From: Candidatus Saccharimonadota bacterium
GTDB lineage: Bacteria; Patescibacteriota; Saccharimonadia; Saccharimonadales; Saccharimonadaceae
Length of the DNA stretch: 64,000 nt
Direction: 5' to 3'
NCBI GenBank assembly: GCA_017460225.1
Contig: JAFUBM010000013.1
Location: 60,411-124,410, forward strand
Made by a program: the position numbers and the translations under genes. Shown piece after piece: positions 8,307-16,483 of the stretch (its first letter is position 1; the number at the start of each line of letters is the position of its first letter). The notes beneath the pieces are model-generated. The model saw only the letters and a list, made by a program, of their open reading frames with translations. It did no database searches and was not told the DNA's origin.

Positions 8307-9551
8307 CTATTTGCCTAAAAGTTTAAACATTTCTTTCTTGTATTTCTCAACGCCAGGCTGGTTAAACGGGTCGACGCCGTGGAGCATGGCGGAAATAGCG
8401 CAAGCTGTCTCAAAGAAGAAAATCAGGAAGCCGAGACTGCGCTCGGAGAGACCGTGCGGAGAGGTAGAATCAAGGACTTCGATGGTGAACGTGGAAATGC
8501 CGCCAGATTCGTGGGCCTTGACCGTGGCATCGAACGCTTTGTCGGAAATCTTGGTAAGCTCGGCGTCTTCGAGATAATCTAGCTCGTCGAAATTGTCCGC
8601 GGTCTTGGGGACGGTAAGAGAATCCTGTTCCGGAGAGAAACGCAAAAAAGTCTCAAAGATGTTGCGGCGGCCGTCTTGCAAATACTGACCGAGAGAGTGA
8701 AGGTCCGTAGAGTAGATGACTGAGGCGGGAAAAATGCCTTGGCCGTCCTTCCCCTCCGACTCACCAAAGAGCTGCTTCCACCATTCGTTAAAATATAGCA
8801 GGCTGGGCTCGAAGCTGGCCAGGACCTCGACGTCGCAACCACATTCATCGTAGAGATAAAACCGCGAGAAAGCGTAAGAGACAAGCATAGAATCTTCTAA
8901 ATGCTCCGGGGAGACTTGGGTCTCCTTGCACTCGCGCGCACCGGAGAGCAACGCCTCGATGTCGCACCCGGCGACGGCAAGCGGAAATAGCCCCACGGGA
9001 GACAGGACAGAGTAGCGGCCGCCGATGCCGAGCGGAACATCAAAAGTCTCGTAGCCACTAGCAACGGCTTCGTCGTGGAGAGCGCCCTTTTCTGGGTCCG
9101 TAGTGGCGATGATACGTTTTTTGGCTTCCGCCTCACCGTATTTTTTAATCAAAGCTTGTTTCAACACTCGGAAAGCGATGGCCGGCTCAAGAGTGGTGCC
9201 GGACTTGGAGATGACGTTGAGCGAGAAATCATGACCGTCGAGAGTCTTGAGGAGCTTTTTTAGCTCACGGGAGGAGAGGTTGTTACCGGCAAAGAGGAGC
9301 TTGCACCTGGCAGTAGAGCCGAGGTCAAGCGCTTCATAAACGGCGCGGGCGCCAAGATAACTCCCGCCGATACCGATACAAACGAGATAATCGGAATCTT
9401 CCTGGACGCGTTTAGCGACGGAGCGAATCTTCTCGAACTCAACTGCCGGAAAACGGTCCGGCAAGAAGAACCAGTCCCCCATGGGGTCTTCTTTGATGTC
9501 TTCGATGATTTCTGCGGCTAAATTATAATCTAAATCTATGTCGTTTCTCAT
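8307..9551 (-). CDS. pgi: Glucose-6-phosphate isomerase
   Basis: Interconverts glucose-6-phosphate and fructose-6-phosphate. 414 residues, close to the short PGI form of Firmicutes. Motifs: VCIGIGGSYLGARAVYEAL, NVISKSGTTLEPAIAFRVLK, GGRYSVLSPVGLFPLA and the C-terminal HGVDPFNQPGVEKYKK with the catalytic Lys region. A TATAAT at 9563-9558 lies six bases from the ATG. It is the first gene of a likely transcription unit that continues into carbamate kinase, which would tie sugar and agmatine catabolism together. Confidence 0.95.
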   Translation of the reverse strand: MRNDIDLDYNLAAEIIEDIKEDPMGDWFFLPDRFPAVEFEKIRSVAKRVQEDSDYLVCIGIGGSYLGARAVYEALDLGSTARCKLLFAGNNLSSRELKKLLKTLDGHDFSLNVISKSGTTLEPAIAFRVLKQALIKKYGEAEAKKRIIATTDPEKGALHDEAVASGYETFDVPLGIGGRYSVLSPVGLFPLAVAGCDIEALLSGARECKETQVSPEHLEDSMLVSYAFSRFYLYDECGCDVEVLASFEPSLLYFNEWWKQLFGESEGKDGQGIFPASVIYSTDLHSLGQYLQDGRRNIFETFLRFSPEQDSLTVPKTADNFDELDYLEDAELTKISDKAFDATVKAHESGGISTFTIEVLDSTSPHGLSERSLGFLIFFFETACAISAMLHGVDPFNQPGVEKYKKEMFKLLGK

Positions 9552-9574
9552 AGGTTTATTATAACATAAGCGAG

Positions 9575-10306
9575 TTAGGATTTGTGTTTTTCGAACTTGT
9601 TGCGGAACTCGGAACGACGGCGGCTAAACTCTTGGCGACGGACAGCTTGGCGCTTTTCCAGCTCGCGCTGGATTTCGGCGATGCGGCGCTCGAGGTAGTT
9701 CTTTCCCGTAAAGAGCTGGGCGATGGCGCGGCCGGCGAGCTTTTTGACTTCGTTGGTTTGGTCGCCCGGGAGGAGCTTGAGCTTGATGCTGTGTTTGACC
9801 TTCTCGACGGCATAGACGGAAGCGACAAAATCGAGCAGGAGGAGGGCGAGCAAGACAACGGCGACGGGGAGCTGGGCGGCGCCGAGAAGCGCGACGAGCG
9901 ACTCAACGCGCGGATGGACTTGATAGACGATGAGGCAGCCAGCAATGCCAAAGGCGAGACAGTTGCGGGCGCAGATGCGGCCGTTGAGATTCCAGCGGTC
10001 AGACCGGGAATAGTCCCACCATTTGAGACCAAAAAGTTTTTCCATGGCCCAGCTGGTGGCGTATTCGAGGAGAGAGCAGGCGAACATAGCAACGAAGAAC
10101 GTCCCGCTGAGATTGCCGCGGACGGGGAAAGTAGCAACGAGGATGAGTGACATCCCAAACCCATAGACCGGTAGAAGCGGGCCAAAGAGGAAGCCGCGGC
10201 TGACGAGCTTTTGCTCGCGCAAGGAGCAGAGGAGAGTCTCGACAACATAGCCAGAAATAGCGTAGACAAAGAAATAGAGAACCCAAGGAATGACGTTTTC
10301 TATCAT
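9575..10306 (-). CDS. CmpB-type membrane protein (PF06541-like putative ABC transporter protein)
   Basis: 243 residues with about five hydrophobic segments in the first 165 residues, then a basic, charged, probably coiled tail (about 180-243). The N-terminal pattern (YAISGYVVETLLC, then SRGFLFGPLLPVYGFG, then LEYATSWAMEKLFGLKWWDYS and NLNGRICARN) is characteristic of the PF06541 putative ABC-transporter/CmpB family, whose transport role is unproven. A TATAAT at 10318-10313 lies six bases before the ATG. It is separated from pgi by pgi's own promoter. Confidence 0.75.
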   Translation of the reverse strand: MIENVIPWVLYFFVYAISGYVVETLLCSLREQKLVSRGFLFGPLLPVYGFGMSLILVATFPVRGNLSGTFFVAMFACSLLEYATSWAMEKLFGLKWWDYSRSDRWNLNGRICARNCLAFGIAGCLIVYQVHPRVESLVALLGAAQLPVAVVLLALLLLDFVASVYAVEKVKHSIKLKLLPGDQTNEVKKLAGRAIAQLFTGKNYLERRIAEIQRELEKRQAVRRQEFSRRRSEFRNKFEKHKS

Positions 10307-10348
10307 AAGCTGATTATAAGTCGATTTTTGGATTCCGGCAAGTTGTGA

Positions 10349-10354
10349 TATAAT
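10349..10354 (+). promoter_or_regulatory. -10 element of tRNA-Leu
   Basis: A perfect TATAAT ends eight bases before the mature 5' end of tRNA-Leu. Confidence 0.7.
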
Positions 10355-10362
10355 ATCCTTGC

Positions 10363-10449
10363 CCCCGAGTGGCGGAATTGGTAGACGCGCTAGCTTCAGG
10401 TGCTAGTGTCCGCAAGGACGTGCTGGTTCGAGTCCAGTCCCGGGGACCA
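10363..10449 (+). tRNA. tRNA-Leu (anticodon CAG)
   Basis: 87 nt with a long variable arm (TGTCCGCAAGGACG). The anticodon loop TTCAGGT is on the stem GCTAGC/GCTAG, and the T loop is TTCGAGT. CCA is encoded. The acceptor stem CCCCGAG/CCCGGGG has one A-C mismatch at pair 6-67. T-rich sequence follows immediately and may end transcription. Confidence 0.93.
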
Positions 10450-10457
10450 TTTTTATT

Positions 10458-11354
10458 TTATTGTTTGTTGATGATTGAGTCGATACGGGAGAGCAGGAGA
10501 GAAATCTCGTGCTCCTCTTCTAGCTTGGTGATGGCGAAGCTCTTCTCGCCGGCGTCTTTGAGCGAAGCGCCGACGTGGTAGAGCGATTTTCTATCTAAGA
10601 TTAGGAGACGGTCGTGGAAATCTTTGGTGCGGTGGATGGTAAGAGTGGGGTACTCGGAATTAAACTTCTTGACCTCGTTGTTGCTCAAGTGGGAGGACGG
10701 GAGAGTCAGCAACTCTACGGACACGCCGGGACGCTTGCTACGCAGAAGGTCCAGAGTGTTGACGTTGACATAGCCGTCGACAACAATCAACTCCTTTTTG
10801 GCCTTGGCGATTAGCCCGGAGAGAAAACTATATGCATCATAAATCTGGCCAGAGAAGAAGATTTTTTGGGTGGCGTCGGCACATTCGTGCGCTTCTAGGT
10901 GGGCAAGGAGTTTGGCGAGCTTTTGGTCGGTGGAGACCTGGAAAGCCTTTTGTTTGGTCTCTAGCTCATCTACGCGAGAGAAGAGCGGAGCGTTTTTGAC
11001 GATGAAGCCGCGCGTCTCCACAAAAGCTCGGATGATAGCGACGCTGGATTTGACAGCGGCGGGAGTAGCGAGCAACATAGCGAGCATGGCGATGCCGGGC
11101 TCGGTATAGACATAAGTCTGCTTGAGATTGTCCGGGAGATCTAGCGCGGAGGCTTCACCCTGGGTCAGCTTAAAACAAAAATCTTCCGGGAAGCGCTCCG
11201 CGTGGCGAGCGCGGATGCGGTTGAGGGATTTTACGTCCATCTTGTAAATCTTGGCAAGATCACGATCTAACACGACTGGACGGTCGTGGATGAGCCGGAC
11301 AAACGCCGCGATGTCGGCGCCGTCAGTAGGGGTTAAATCTCGATTGATAGGCAT
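10458..11354 (-). CDS. ORF6N-domain protein with C-terminal phospholipase D-like domain
   Basis: 298 residues. The N-terminal part (about 15-115: RPVVLDRDLAKIYKMDVKSL, then RFPEDFCFKLT) is an ORF6N/KilA-N-type DNA-binding module. Residues about 120-160 look like a coiled linker. The C-terminal half (about 165-298) has an AYSFLSGLIAKAKKELIVVD strand and FHDRLLILD, like one half of a PLD/HKD fold, with the usual His-x-Lys reduced to His-Asp-Arg. The family is common near phage and mobile genes; here it stands alone beside a tRNA, a usual integration target, but with no integrase. Role unknown; a regulator or defence factor is possible. Confidence 0.75.
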   Translation of the reverse strand: MPINRDLTPTDGADIAAFVRLIHDRPVVLDRDLAKIYKMDVKSLNRIRARHAERFPEDFCFKLTQGEASALDLPDNLKQTYVYTEPGIAMLAMLLATPAAVKSSVAIIRAFVETRGFIVKNAPLFSRVDELETKQKAFQVSTDQKLAKLLAHLEAHECADATQKIFFSGQIYDAYSFLSGLIAKAKKELIVVDGYVNVNTLDLLRSKRPGVSVELLTLPSSHLSNNEVKKFNSEYPTLTIHRTKDFHDRLLILDRKSLYHVGASLKDAGEKSFAITKLEEEHEISLLLSRIDSIINKQ

Positions 11355-11395
11355 ATTTATGATAAATTACCATAATCAAGAAGATTTGTCAAGCG

Positions 11396-12967
11396 CTAGA
11401 CGGCAGGAGGAGTAGGCTGAGTAGGGGAAGCGGGTGTCTCCGGAGCGACGGGAGGCTCGGGCGAGACCGGAGGCTCAGGAGTTACGGGCGGGAAAGGTGT
11501 AGCGCTAGGAGAGCCAGGCGTGTGAGTTTTCTTGTTGTGGATGACAAAGGCGATAACGGCGATGATGATAACCGCAAGAGCAACACCGGCGATGATAATG
11601 GGAGTTTTGACTTGACCGGAACATTCGGTAAAAACGGAGCCGTTGGCACACTCGGTGGTAGATACGCCAATAGTTTCTACGGCGTCTGTGGTGGTTTCTG
11701 CGGTGAGGATAACTTCGGGAGCCTCTGGGGCTTCGGAGCCGTTGACGGCGACTTCTTCGCCGGAAACGTAAAGCTTGTAGCCGTTGCTGTAAATGTTTTG
11801 GTTGGTGGTGTCAGCATTGGTGAGTTGGGTGAGATAGGTGTCGCCGGCGAGGATTAAGTTTGAGTCGGCATCAAGCGTGACGGAAACAGATTTGGCAGTG
11901 TTGGCGGCGTTGATGGCGCCCATGTAGTAGCTTTGTGCTAAATCAAGCTCGAGCGTCGAGATATTATCGAGGACAATGTCTCCTTCTACAACTTGTTGAC
12001 TAAGCGAAAGCGAAACGTCGCCGCCATTAGAGCCACTGGTTCCCCACTTAGCGCCCTCAGCACGGAGAAAGACCGAGCTTGCGTCGTTGTTGATGATTTT
12101 GTTGTTAGCAAGAGAAATCTTGGCGGTGGTGTTAGTGATGTAGAAGGTATCGCCGGCATTGGTGGTAATGGTAGAGTCTGAAGCGGCAAAATTACCCGTG
12201 CCTTCTTCGGCGTCACCAGACATGGATTGGTAGATAAAAATGTTTTTGTAGGTCTCGGAATTGCCGTTGAGAGAGGTATTGGTGGCGGTTAAAGTTGTGC
12301 CGTTGCTGAGAGAAACGGAATTGCTACCCTCGATAACGATGCCTTCGGACTTGTTGGAGACGAGCGTGGCGTTGTTGACGCTAATAATTGCAGTGGAGTA
12401 AATGGCGGGGGAGCCGACGCCGTTTGAGGTGTACGAGCCGCCGTTTACGGTAATGTTTCCACCGCCGCGGTCGGACCGAATGGGGGCGGAAGAGTTGCCG
12501 GAAGTTTCGACAATAAGACCAGAAGCGGTGATGGCGCCGCCGCCAGTGACCATGATACCACCAGAATTGTTGCCGGTGGTGGTGATTTGGGTATTGGTAG
12601 CAGTAATAGATGACTCGCCGTAGGCGAAGAGGGCGTTGGCGTGAGAGCCTTTGGTAGTAATGGAGCCGCCGGTAATTTTTAAGGACCCGCCTGTGGTAAG
12701 CACTGCGGCGTTGGTGCCGTAGAAGTCTGAGTTTTCACTAGATTCGTCGCCGGTTTTGGTAACAACTGGGGTTTCTAGGGTAATCTCTCCGCCAGTAATG
12801 AGCAAGGCGTTTTCACCACCGGTGGTGCTAGAATAGTTTGGAGAATCAAGTATGGCGGAGCTAGAGAGAGTTGTTGCGCCTTGATGTGAGACGCTAGCGG
12901 AACTGGTGCCGCCTGGTGCGTTGCCAGCACTACCAGATGGTTTATCGGGAGGAGTTTGGTTTTGCAT
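11396..12967 (-). CDS. Beta-helix surface protein with C-terminal membrane anchor and proline-rich tail
   Basis: 523 residues. Residues about 45-370 are short Gly/Thr/Ser/Asn repeats (LLITGGEITL, AAVLTTGGSLKITGGSITT and similar) typical of a parallel beta-helix. A single hydrophobic segment lies near 450-472 (IIIAGVALAVIIIAVIAFVI), followed by HNKK and a Pro-rich tail of about 45 residues. No Sec signal peptide is visible: the start is MQNQTPPDKPSGSAG. The start is supported by AAGGAAA upstream and a TATAAT in the 64-base gap. Either it is exported by an unusual route or it is inserted tail-first. Function unknown; adhesin-like. Confidence 0.7.
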   Translation of the reverse strand: MQNQTPPDKPSGSAGNAPGGTSSASVSHQGATTLSSSAILDSPNYSSTTGGENALLITGGEITLETPVVTKTGDESSENSDFYGTNAAVLTTGGSLKITGGSITTKGSHANALFAYGESSITATNTQITTTGNNSGGIMVTGGGAITASGLIVETSGNSSAPIRSDRGGGNITVNGGSYTSNGVGSPAIYSTAIISVNNATLVSNKSEGIVIEGSNSVSLSNGTTLTATNTSLNGNSETYKNIFIYQSMSGDAEEGTGNFAASDSTITTNAGDTFYITNTTAKISLANNKIINNDASSVFLRAEGAKWGTSGSNGGDVSLSLSQQVVEGDIVLDNISTLELDLAQSYYMGAINAANTAKSVSVTLDADSNLILAGDTYLTQLTNADTTNQNIYSNGYKLYVSGEEVAVNGSEAPEAPEVILTAETTTDAVETIGVSTTECANGSVFTECSGQVKTPIIIAGVALAVIIIAVIAFVIHNKKTHTPGSPSATPFPPVTPEPPVSPEPPVAPETPASPTQPTPPAV

Positions 12968-13031
12968 AAAAAACTATTTCCTTGTTTAGCTATATATATT
13001 ATACATCAAAAAGCTTAAAGTAATATATATA

Positions 13032-15158
13032 TTAGACTTTGTTAATCACGGGGATGACGATAGGGGTGTGGCCGGTGGCGTCGTAGAGGATGTGGGTGAT
13101 GTCTTCTTTGATCTCTTCTTTTAGAACCTTTAGCTCAGGGTCGGTAGAGATGGACTTGTCGGTCTTGGCGCGGAGATAGTGGCGAATCTTGCCGATTAGC
13201 TCCTCGGAATTGTCGAGATAAATAAAGGCGCGGGAGACGATGTCCGGGGTCTTAACGAGGCGGCCGGTCTTCTTGCTCATAGTGAGAACTATCACAAAGA
13301 TACCTTCGCGAGAGATGTGGATGCGGTCTTTGACCACGGCTTCATGGACGGGTTGATCGGCGTCGTCGTAGAGTTTGTTGCCAACGTGGATGCGGCCGTT
13401 TTTGCGAATCTTTTGGCTAGATAAAAGCTCAACCACGTCGCCATCATCCGCGAGGACGATGCGGTCGCGCGGGATGCCAATGACGTTTTCTGCCATCTCG
13501 GCGTTGTGTTGGAGCATATAGAACTCGCCGTGGTAGGGCATATAGTTCTTGGGCATCAGGCGAGTAACAAACTCAACGTGGTCTTCGTAATAAGCGTGGC
13601 CGGAAAGGTGGAGCGGGCCGAGGTTGGTAATATGGGTCTTGCCGTTTTGGATGACGGTAGCGCCCTCGCGCAAGAGACCGCCGACGGTCGAGACGACATG
13701 GGGCTCGTTGCCCGGAATAGGGTTGGACGAGAAGACGATGGTGTCGGTGGGTTTGATCTTGATGTATTTGTGGGCGCCGGTAATCATACGATTCAACACG
13801 GCGTTTAGCTCACCCTGGGAGCCGGTACAGACGATACAAACGCGCTCGTCCGGGAGCTTGATGATGTCTTCCATCTTCATGATGGTGTCTTTGGGGACTT
13901 TAATCGCGCGAGCGCGGAGAGCGACCTCGACGTTGTTGATCATGGAGAAGCCGGAGAAAGCAACTTTGCGCCCGCGAGCGGCGGCTTCTTTCAAGACGAG
14001 CTCGATACGGCCGATCTGAGACGAGAAGCAGGAGACAATCACGCGACCGTTGGCGTAGTTGTCCATTACCTTACCAAGGTTCTCCCCAACGTCAAACTCG
14101 GAGTGGGGGTGTTTGCCGGGAGAGTCGATGTTGGTGGACTCGTTGACCATGAGAGCGATGCCCTCTTGTTTGACGATTTCGTCGATGCGTTCGTAATCTG
14201 TCTGGACGCCCATAGGGTTGGCTTCGTGGCGCCAGTCGCCAGAGAGATAAATCACACCGTTGGGGGTACGGACGACGATGGCGGCGTTGCCGGGGATGGA
14301 ATGGAGAGTATGAATAAACTCGACGGAGAGATGCTCGGAGACCTGGAGCTTTTCGTGCTTAAACGGGTCGACCGGGCAGTAGTTCAAATCTGGGACGTCG
14401 GAAAGCTCGGACATTTGCTTCTTAATCATGCCGAGGGTGAAATCCGTGCCGTAAATCGGCGTGGTCCAGTTGAACCGGGGGAGAAGATGGCGGCAGGCAC
14501 CGATATGGTCGAGGTGGGCGTGGGTAAAGCAGATGGCTTTGACCTTGTCGATGTTGTCTTCTAGGTATTTGATGTCAGGGATGAGGTAGTTTACGCCGGG
14601 ATAGTCTGAGTCGGCAAAAAGGACACCCATATCAACAACGATCATTTCCTGCTTGTATTCAATCACGGTCATATTTTTGCCGATGCCGATTTCCCCGAGA
14701 CCGCCAATAGGAATAATCCGGACGGCTTCTGGGTCTGGGCGAGCCTGCTTCAGCATGGCGTTGGTGACTTGCTGGCCGTTGTAACCGTTGTAACGGGATT
14801 TGTTGACGGGGATGCCAATGATGTGTTGGGTAGCCTGGGCGTTGACGTCTTGGGATAGCATCTTCTGATGATGGACCATCTCGCCCTTGCGGGTGGAGAC
14901 GGAGAGATTAACCTTGCGCTTCTCAGCCTCAGACTTCTGGGGCTTCTGAGGCTTGGGGGATTTTTGGGACTTTGGCTTCTTCTGGTTTTTCTGATTCTTA
15001 GGCTTACGATTGACAAAGCCGGCGTCTTTGCCACCAGGGGCGAAGTTGGAGTTGAAGTTGCGATTCTGGGCTTCTTCAAAGCGTTTTTTGATGTCGGGGA
15101 GACGCTCGGCTCCTTGTTTTAGCAAGCGCGCACGACGCTCTTGTTCGGATTGGTTCAT
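13032..15158 (-). CDS. rnj: Ribonuclease J
   Basis: 5'-3' exo/endoribonuclease for mRNA decay and rRNA maturation. 708 residues. Residues about 1-145 are a K/P/Q-rich extension. The metallo-beta-lactamase/beta-CASP core then begins at IIPIGGLGEIGIGKNMTVIE. The metal motif HAHLDH is at 213-218, followed by SGDWRHE, the beta-CASP sequence VIVSCFSSQIGR, and GHAYYEDHVEFVTRLMPKNYMPYHGE. The C-terminal region ends in an RNase J-specific domain. The long basic extension is unusual and may bind RNA or ribosomes (inference). It has its own TATAAT (15212-15207) and an AAAGGAC ribosome site after the nusA terminator. Confidence 0.95.
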   Translation of the reverse strand: MNQSEQERRARLLKQGAERLPDIKKRFEEAQNRNFNSNFAPGGKDAGFVNRKPKNQKNQKKPKSQKSPKPQKPQKSEAEKRKVNLSVSTRKGEMVHHQKMLSQDVNAQATQHIIGIPVNKSRYNGYNGQQVTNAMLKQARPDPEAVRIIPIGGLGEIGIGKNMTVIEYKQEMIVVDMGVLFADSDYPGVNYLIPDIKYLEDNIDKVKAICFTHAHLDHIGACRHLLPRFNWTTPIYGTDFTLGMIKKQMSELSDVPDLNYCPVDPFKHEKLQVSEHLSVEFIHTLHSIPGNAAIVVRTPNGVIYLSGDWRHEANPMGVQTDYERIDEIVKQEGIALMVNESTNIDSPGKHPHSEFDVGENLGKVMDNYANGRVIVSCFSSQIGRIELVLKEAAARGRKVAFSGFSMINNVEVALRARAIKVPKDTIMKMEDIIKLPDERVCIVCTGSQGELNAVLNRMITGAHKYIKIKPTDTIVFSSNPIPGNEPHVVSTVGGLLREGATVIQNGKTHITNLGPLHLSGHAYYEDHVEFVTRLMPKNYMPYHGEFYMLQHNAEMAENVIGIPRDRIVLADDGDVVELLSSQKIRKNGRIHVGNKLYDDADQPVHEAVVKDRIHISREGIFVIVLTMSKKTGRLVKTPDIVSRAFIYLDNSEELIGKIRHYLRAKTDKSISTDPELKVLKEEIKEDITHILYDATGHTPIVIPVINKV

Positions 15159-15215
15159 GTTTGTCCTTTATAGAGATTGTTAAAAACAAGTAAAATAAGT
15201 ATCTCTATTATACCA

Positions 15216-15248
15216 AAAAACCGCGGGCGGTGTCAAGCTCGCGGTTTT
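15216..15248 (-). terminator. Rho-independent terminator of nusA
   Basis: Stem AAAACCGCG / CGCGGTTTT followed on the minus strand by six T, directly after the nusA stop and just before the RNase J -10. Confidence 0.85.
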
Positions 15249-15256
15249 ATGAGGGG

Positions 15257-16372
15257 TTATGCCTCAGCGGGTTCTTCGGAGGATTCTTCGATGGCGGAGA
15301 GGAGAGAATCTTCGACGTTGGCCTTTTTCTTCTTTTCGGGGGCTTTGGCGAGGACGATGTCGAGCTCGTAGCCGGTGAGCTTGGAAGCTAGACGGACGTT
15401 TTGGCCCTGGCGACCGATGGCGATAGACTGTTGGTCTTCCGTAACGTAGACTTTGGCGTGCTTCTTATCAATCTCAACTTTGACGACTTCTGCCGGAGAA
15501 AGAGCTTCGCGGATGTACTCAGAAGCGTTGTCGGACCAGGTAATGATGTCGATTTTTTCACGCTCGCCGATTTCGTTCATCACGGCCTGGACGCGAACGC
15601 CGCGCCCGCCAACAAACGTACCAACTGGGTCGACACCGGGGACGGTGGACATAACGGCGATTTTAGTCCGGCGACCGGCTTCGCGAGCGATGCCGCGAAT
15701 CTCAACCGTGCCGTTTTCTATCTCGGGGACTTCCTGGCGGAAAAGATATTCAACAAACTCGGCACAGCCACGAGAAAGCAGCAGCTGGCCACCGCGCTCG
15801 TCTTTGTCAAAACCTTTGAGATAGACTTTGATACGAGAACCAACGGTGTAAAATTCGCCGTCGATTTGTTCGCTGCGTGGCATAATGCCGGTGGCTTTGC
15901 CGACGTCGAGGCGGACGATGTTGCGCTCGACACGGTTGACCATACCGGTAATAATCGTGCCGATTTTGTCCTCGTACATAGAGAGGACAGCATCGCGCTC
16001 GGCTTCACGCAAGCGTTGGACCACAACTTGCTTAGCGGTCTGGGCGGCCACCCGACCAAAGCTTTCGACTTTGTGCTTTTCTTCGACGATGTCACCGAGC
16101 TCTTTACCCTTGGCCTCGGACTGAGGAATCTCCGTAGCGGGGTTATAAGCCAGGCCGTCTTCTATCACGGTGCGAGCAACAAAGACGTTGGCCTCGCCGG
16201 TGTTGACATTTAGCACGGCGCGGACATTCATATCTTTGTCGCCGTTGTCCTTGCGCCAGGCGGCGGCGATAGCCATCTGAATCACGTCCAGGACGGTTTC
16301 TTCGGGGAGGTTTTTTTCTTCCGCAATAACTTTGACCATTGCGGAGAGTTGTTTGAGGTCAAGACCTTCCAT
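15257..16372 (-). CDS. nusA: Transcription termination/antitermination factor NusA
   Basis: Binds RNA polymerase and nascent RNA to modulate pausing, termination and antitermination. 371 residues. The NusA N-terminal domain covers about 1-125. An S1 domain follows (GTIITGMVNRVERNIVRLDVG, about 135-200), then KH domains (GTFVGGRGVRVQAVMNEIGE and ESIAIGRQGQNVRLASKL-like). It ends with an acidic tail and lacks the C-terminal repeats of Escherichia coli NusA. The usual neighbours rimP and infB are absent. A long leader carries GAAAGGAAA before the ATG. Confidence 0.95.
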   Translation of the reverse strand: MEGLDLKQLSAMVKVIAEEKNLPEETVLDVIQMAIAAAWRKDNGDKDMNVRAVLNVNTGEANVFVARTVIEDGLAYNPATEIPQSEAKGKELGDIVEEKHKVESFGRVAAQTAKQVVVQRLREAERDAVLSMYEDKIGTIITGMVNRVERNIVRLDVGKATGIMPRSEQIDGEFYTVGSRIKVYLKGFDKDERGGQLLLSRGCAEFVEYLFRQEVPEIENGTVEIRGIAREAGRRTKIAVMSTVPGVDPVGTFVGGRGVRVQAVMNEIGEREKIDIITWSDNASEYIREALSPAEVVKVEIDKKHAKVYVTEDQQSIAIGRQGQNVRLASKLTGYELDIVLAKAPEKKKKANVEDSLLSAIEESSEEPAEA

Positions 16373-16453
16373 AATTTTCCTTTCTATTAGTAAAAACGCC
16401 GACCCTCTTCAGGCCGGTCAATATCAGTATGGGTATATTATATATAATATATA

Positions 16454-16459
16454 CAAAAA
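16454..16459 (-). promoter_or_regulatory. Approximate nusA promoter region
   Basis: In the 111-base gap between nusA and the divergent ABC gene, the minus strand shows a TTGATT-like -35, about 16 bases, then TATAAT within an A/T-rich TATA tract. A short GC hairpin (CCGGCC ... GGTCGG) sits in the leader. The exact -10 among overlapping TATA sequences is uncertain. Confidence 0.45.
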
Positions 16460-16483
16460 ATCAAGAGGGAGTATAATAAACTT

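Noticed and set aside
10363..10449. tRNA-Leu as a degenerate or pseudo-tRNA because of the A-C mismatch at pair 6-67
   Set aside because: All loops, the variable arm, T loop and CCA are intact, and a single A-C pair is tolerated.
10458..11354. tRNA-Leu plus ORF6N gene as an integrated element
   Set aside because: No integrase, no repeat of the tRNA 3' end and no other mobile genes nearby.
14760..14800. Tandem CGTTGTAAC copies in the RNase J gene as further palindrome sites
   Set aside because: Direct repeats encoding an Asn/Gly/Tyr-rich stretch, not an inverted repeat with the TTACAACA arm.
15171..15207. TAGAGAT/ATCTCTA stem in the RNase J leader as a 5' protective hairpin
   Set aside because: The promoter-proximal arm (15201-15207) overlaps and directly follows the -10, so it would be mostly upstream of the transcription start.
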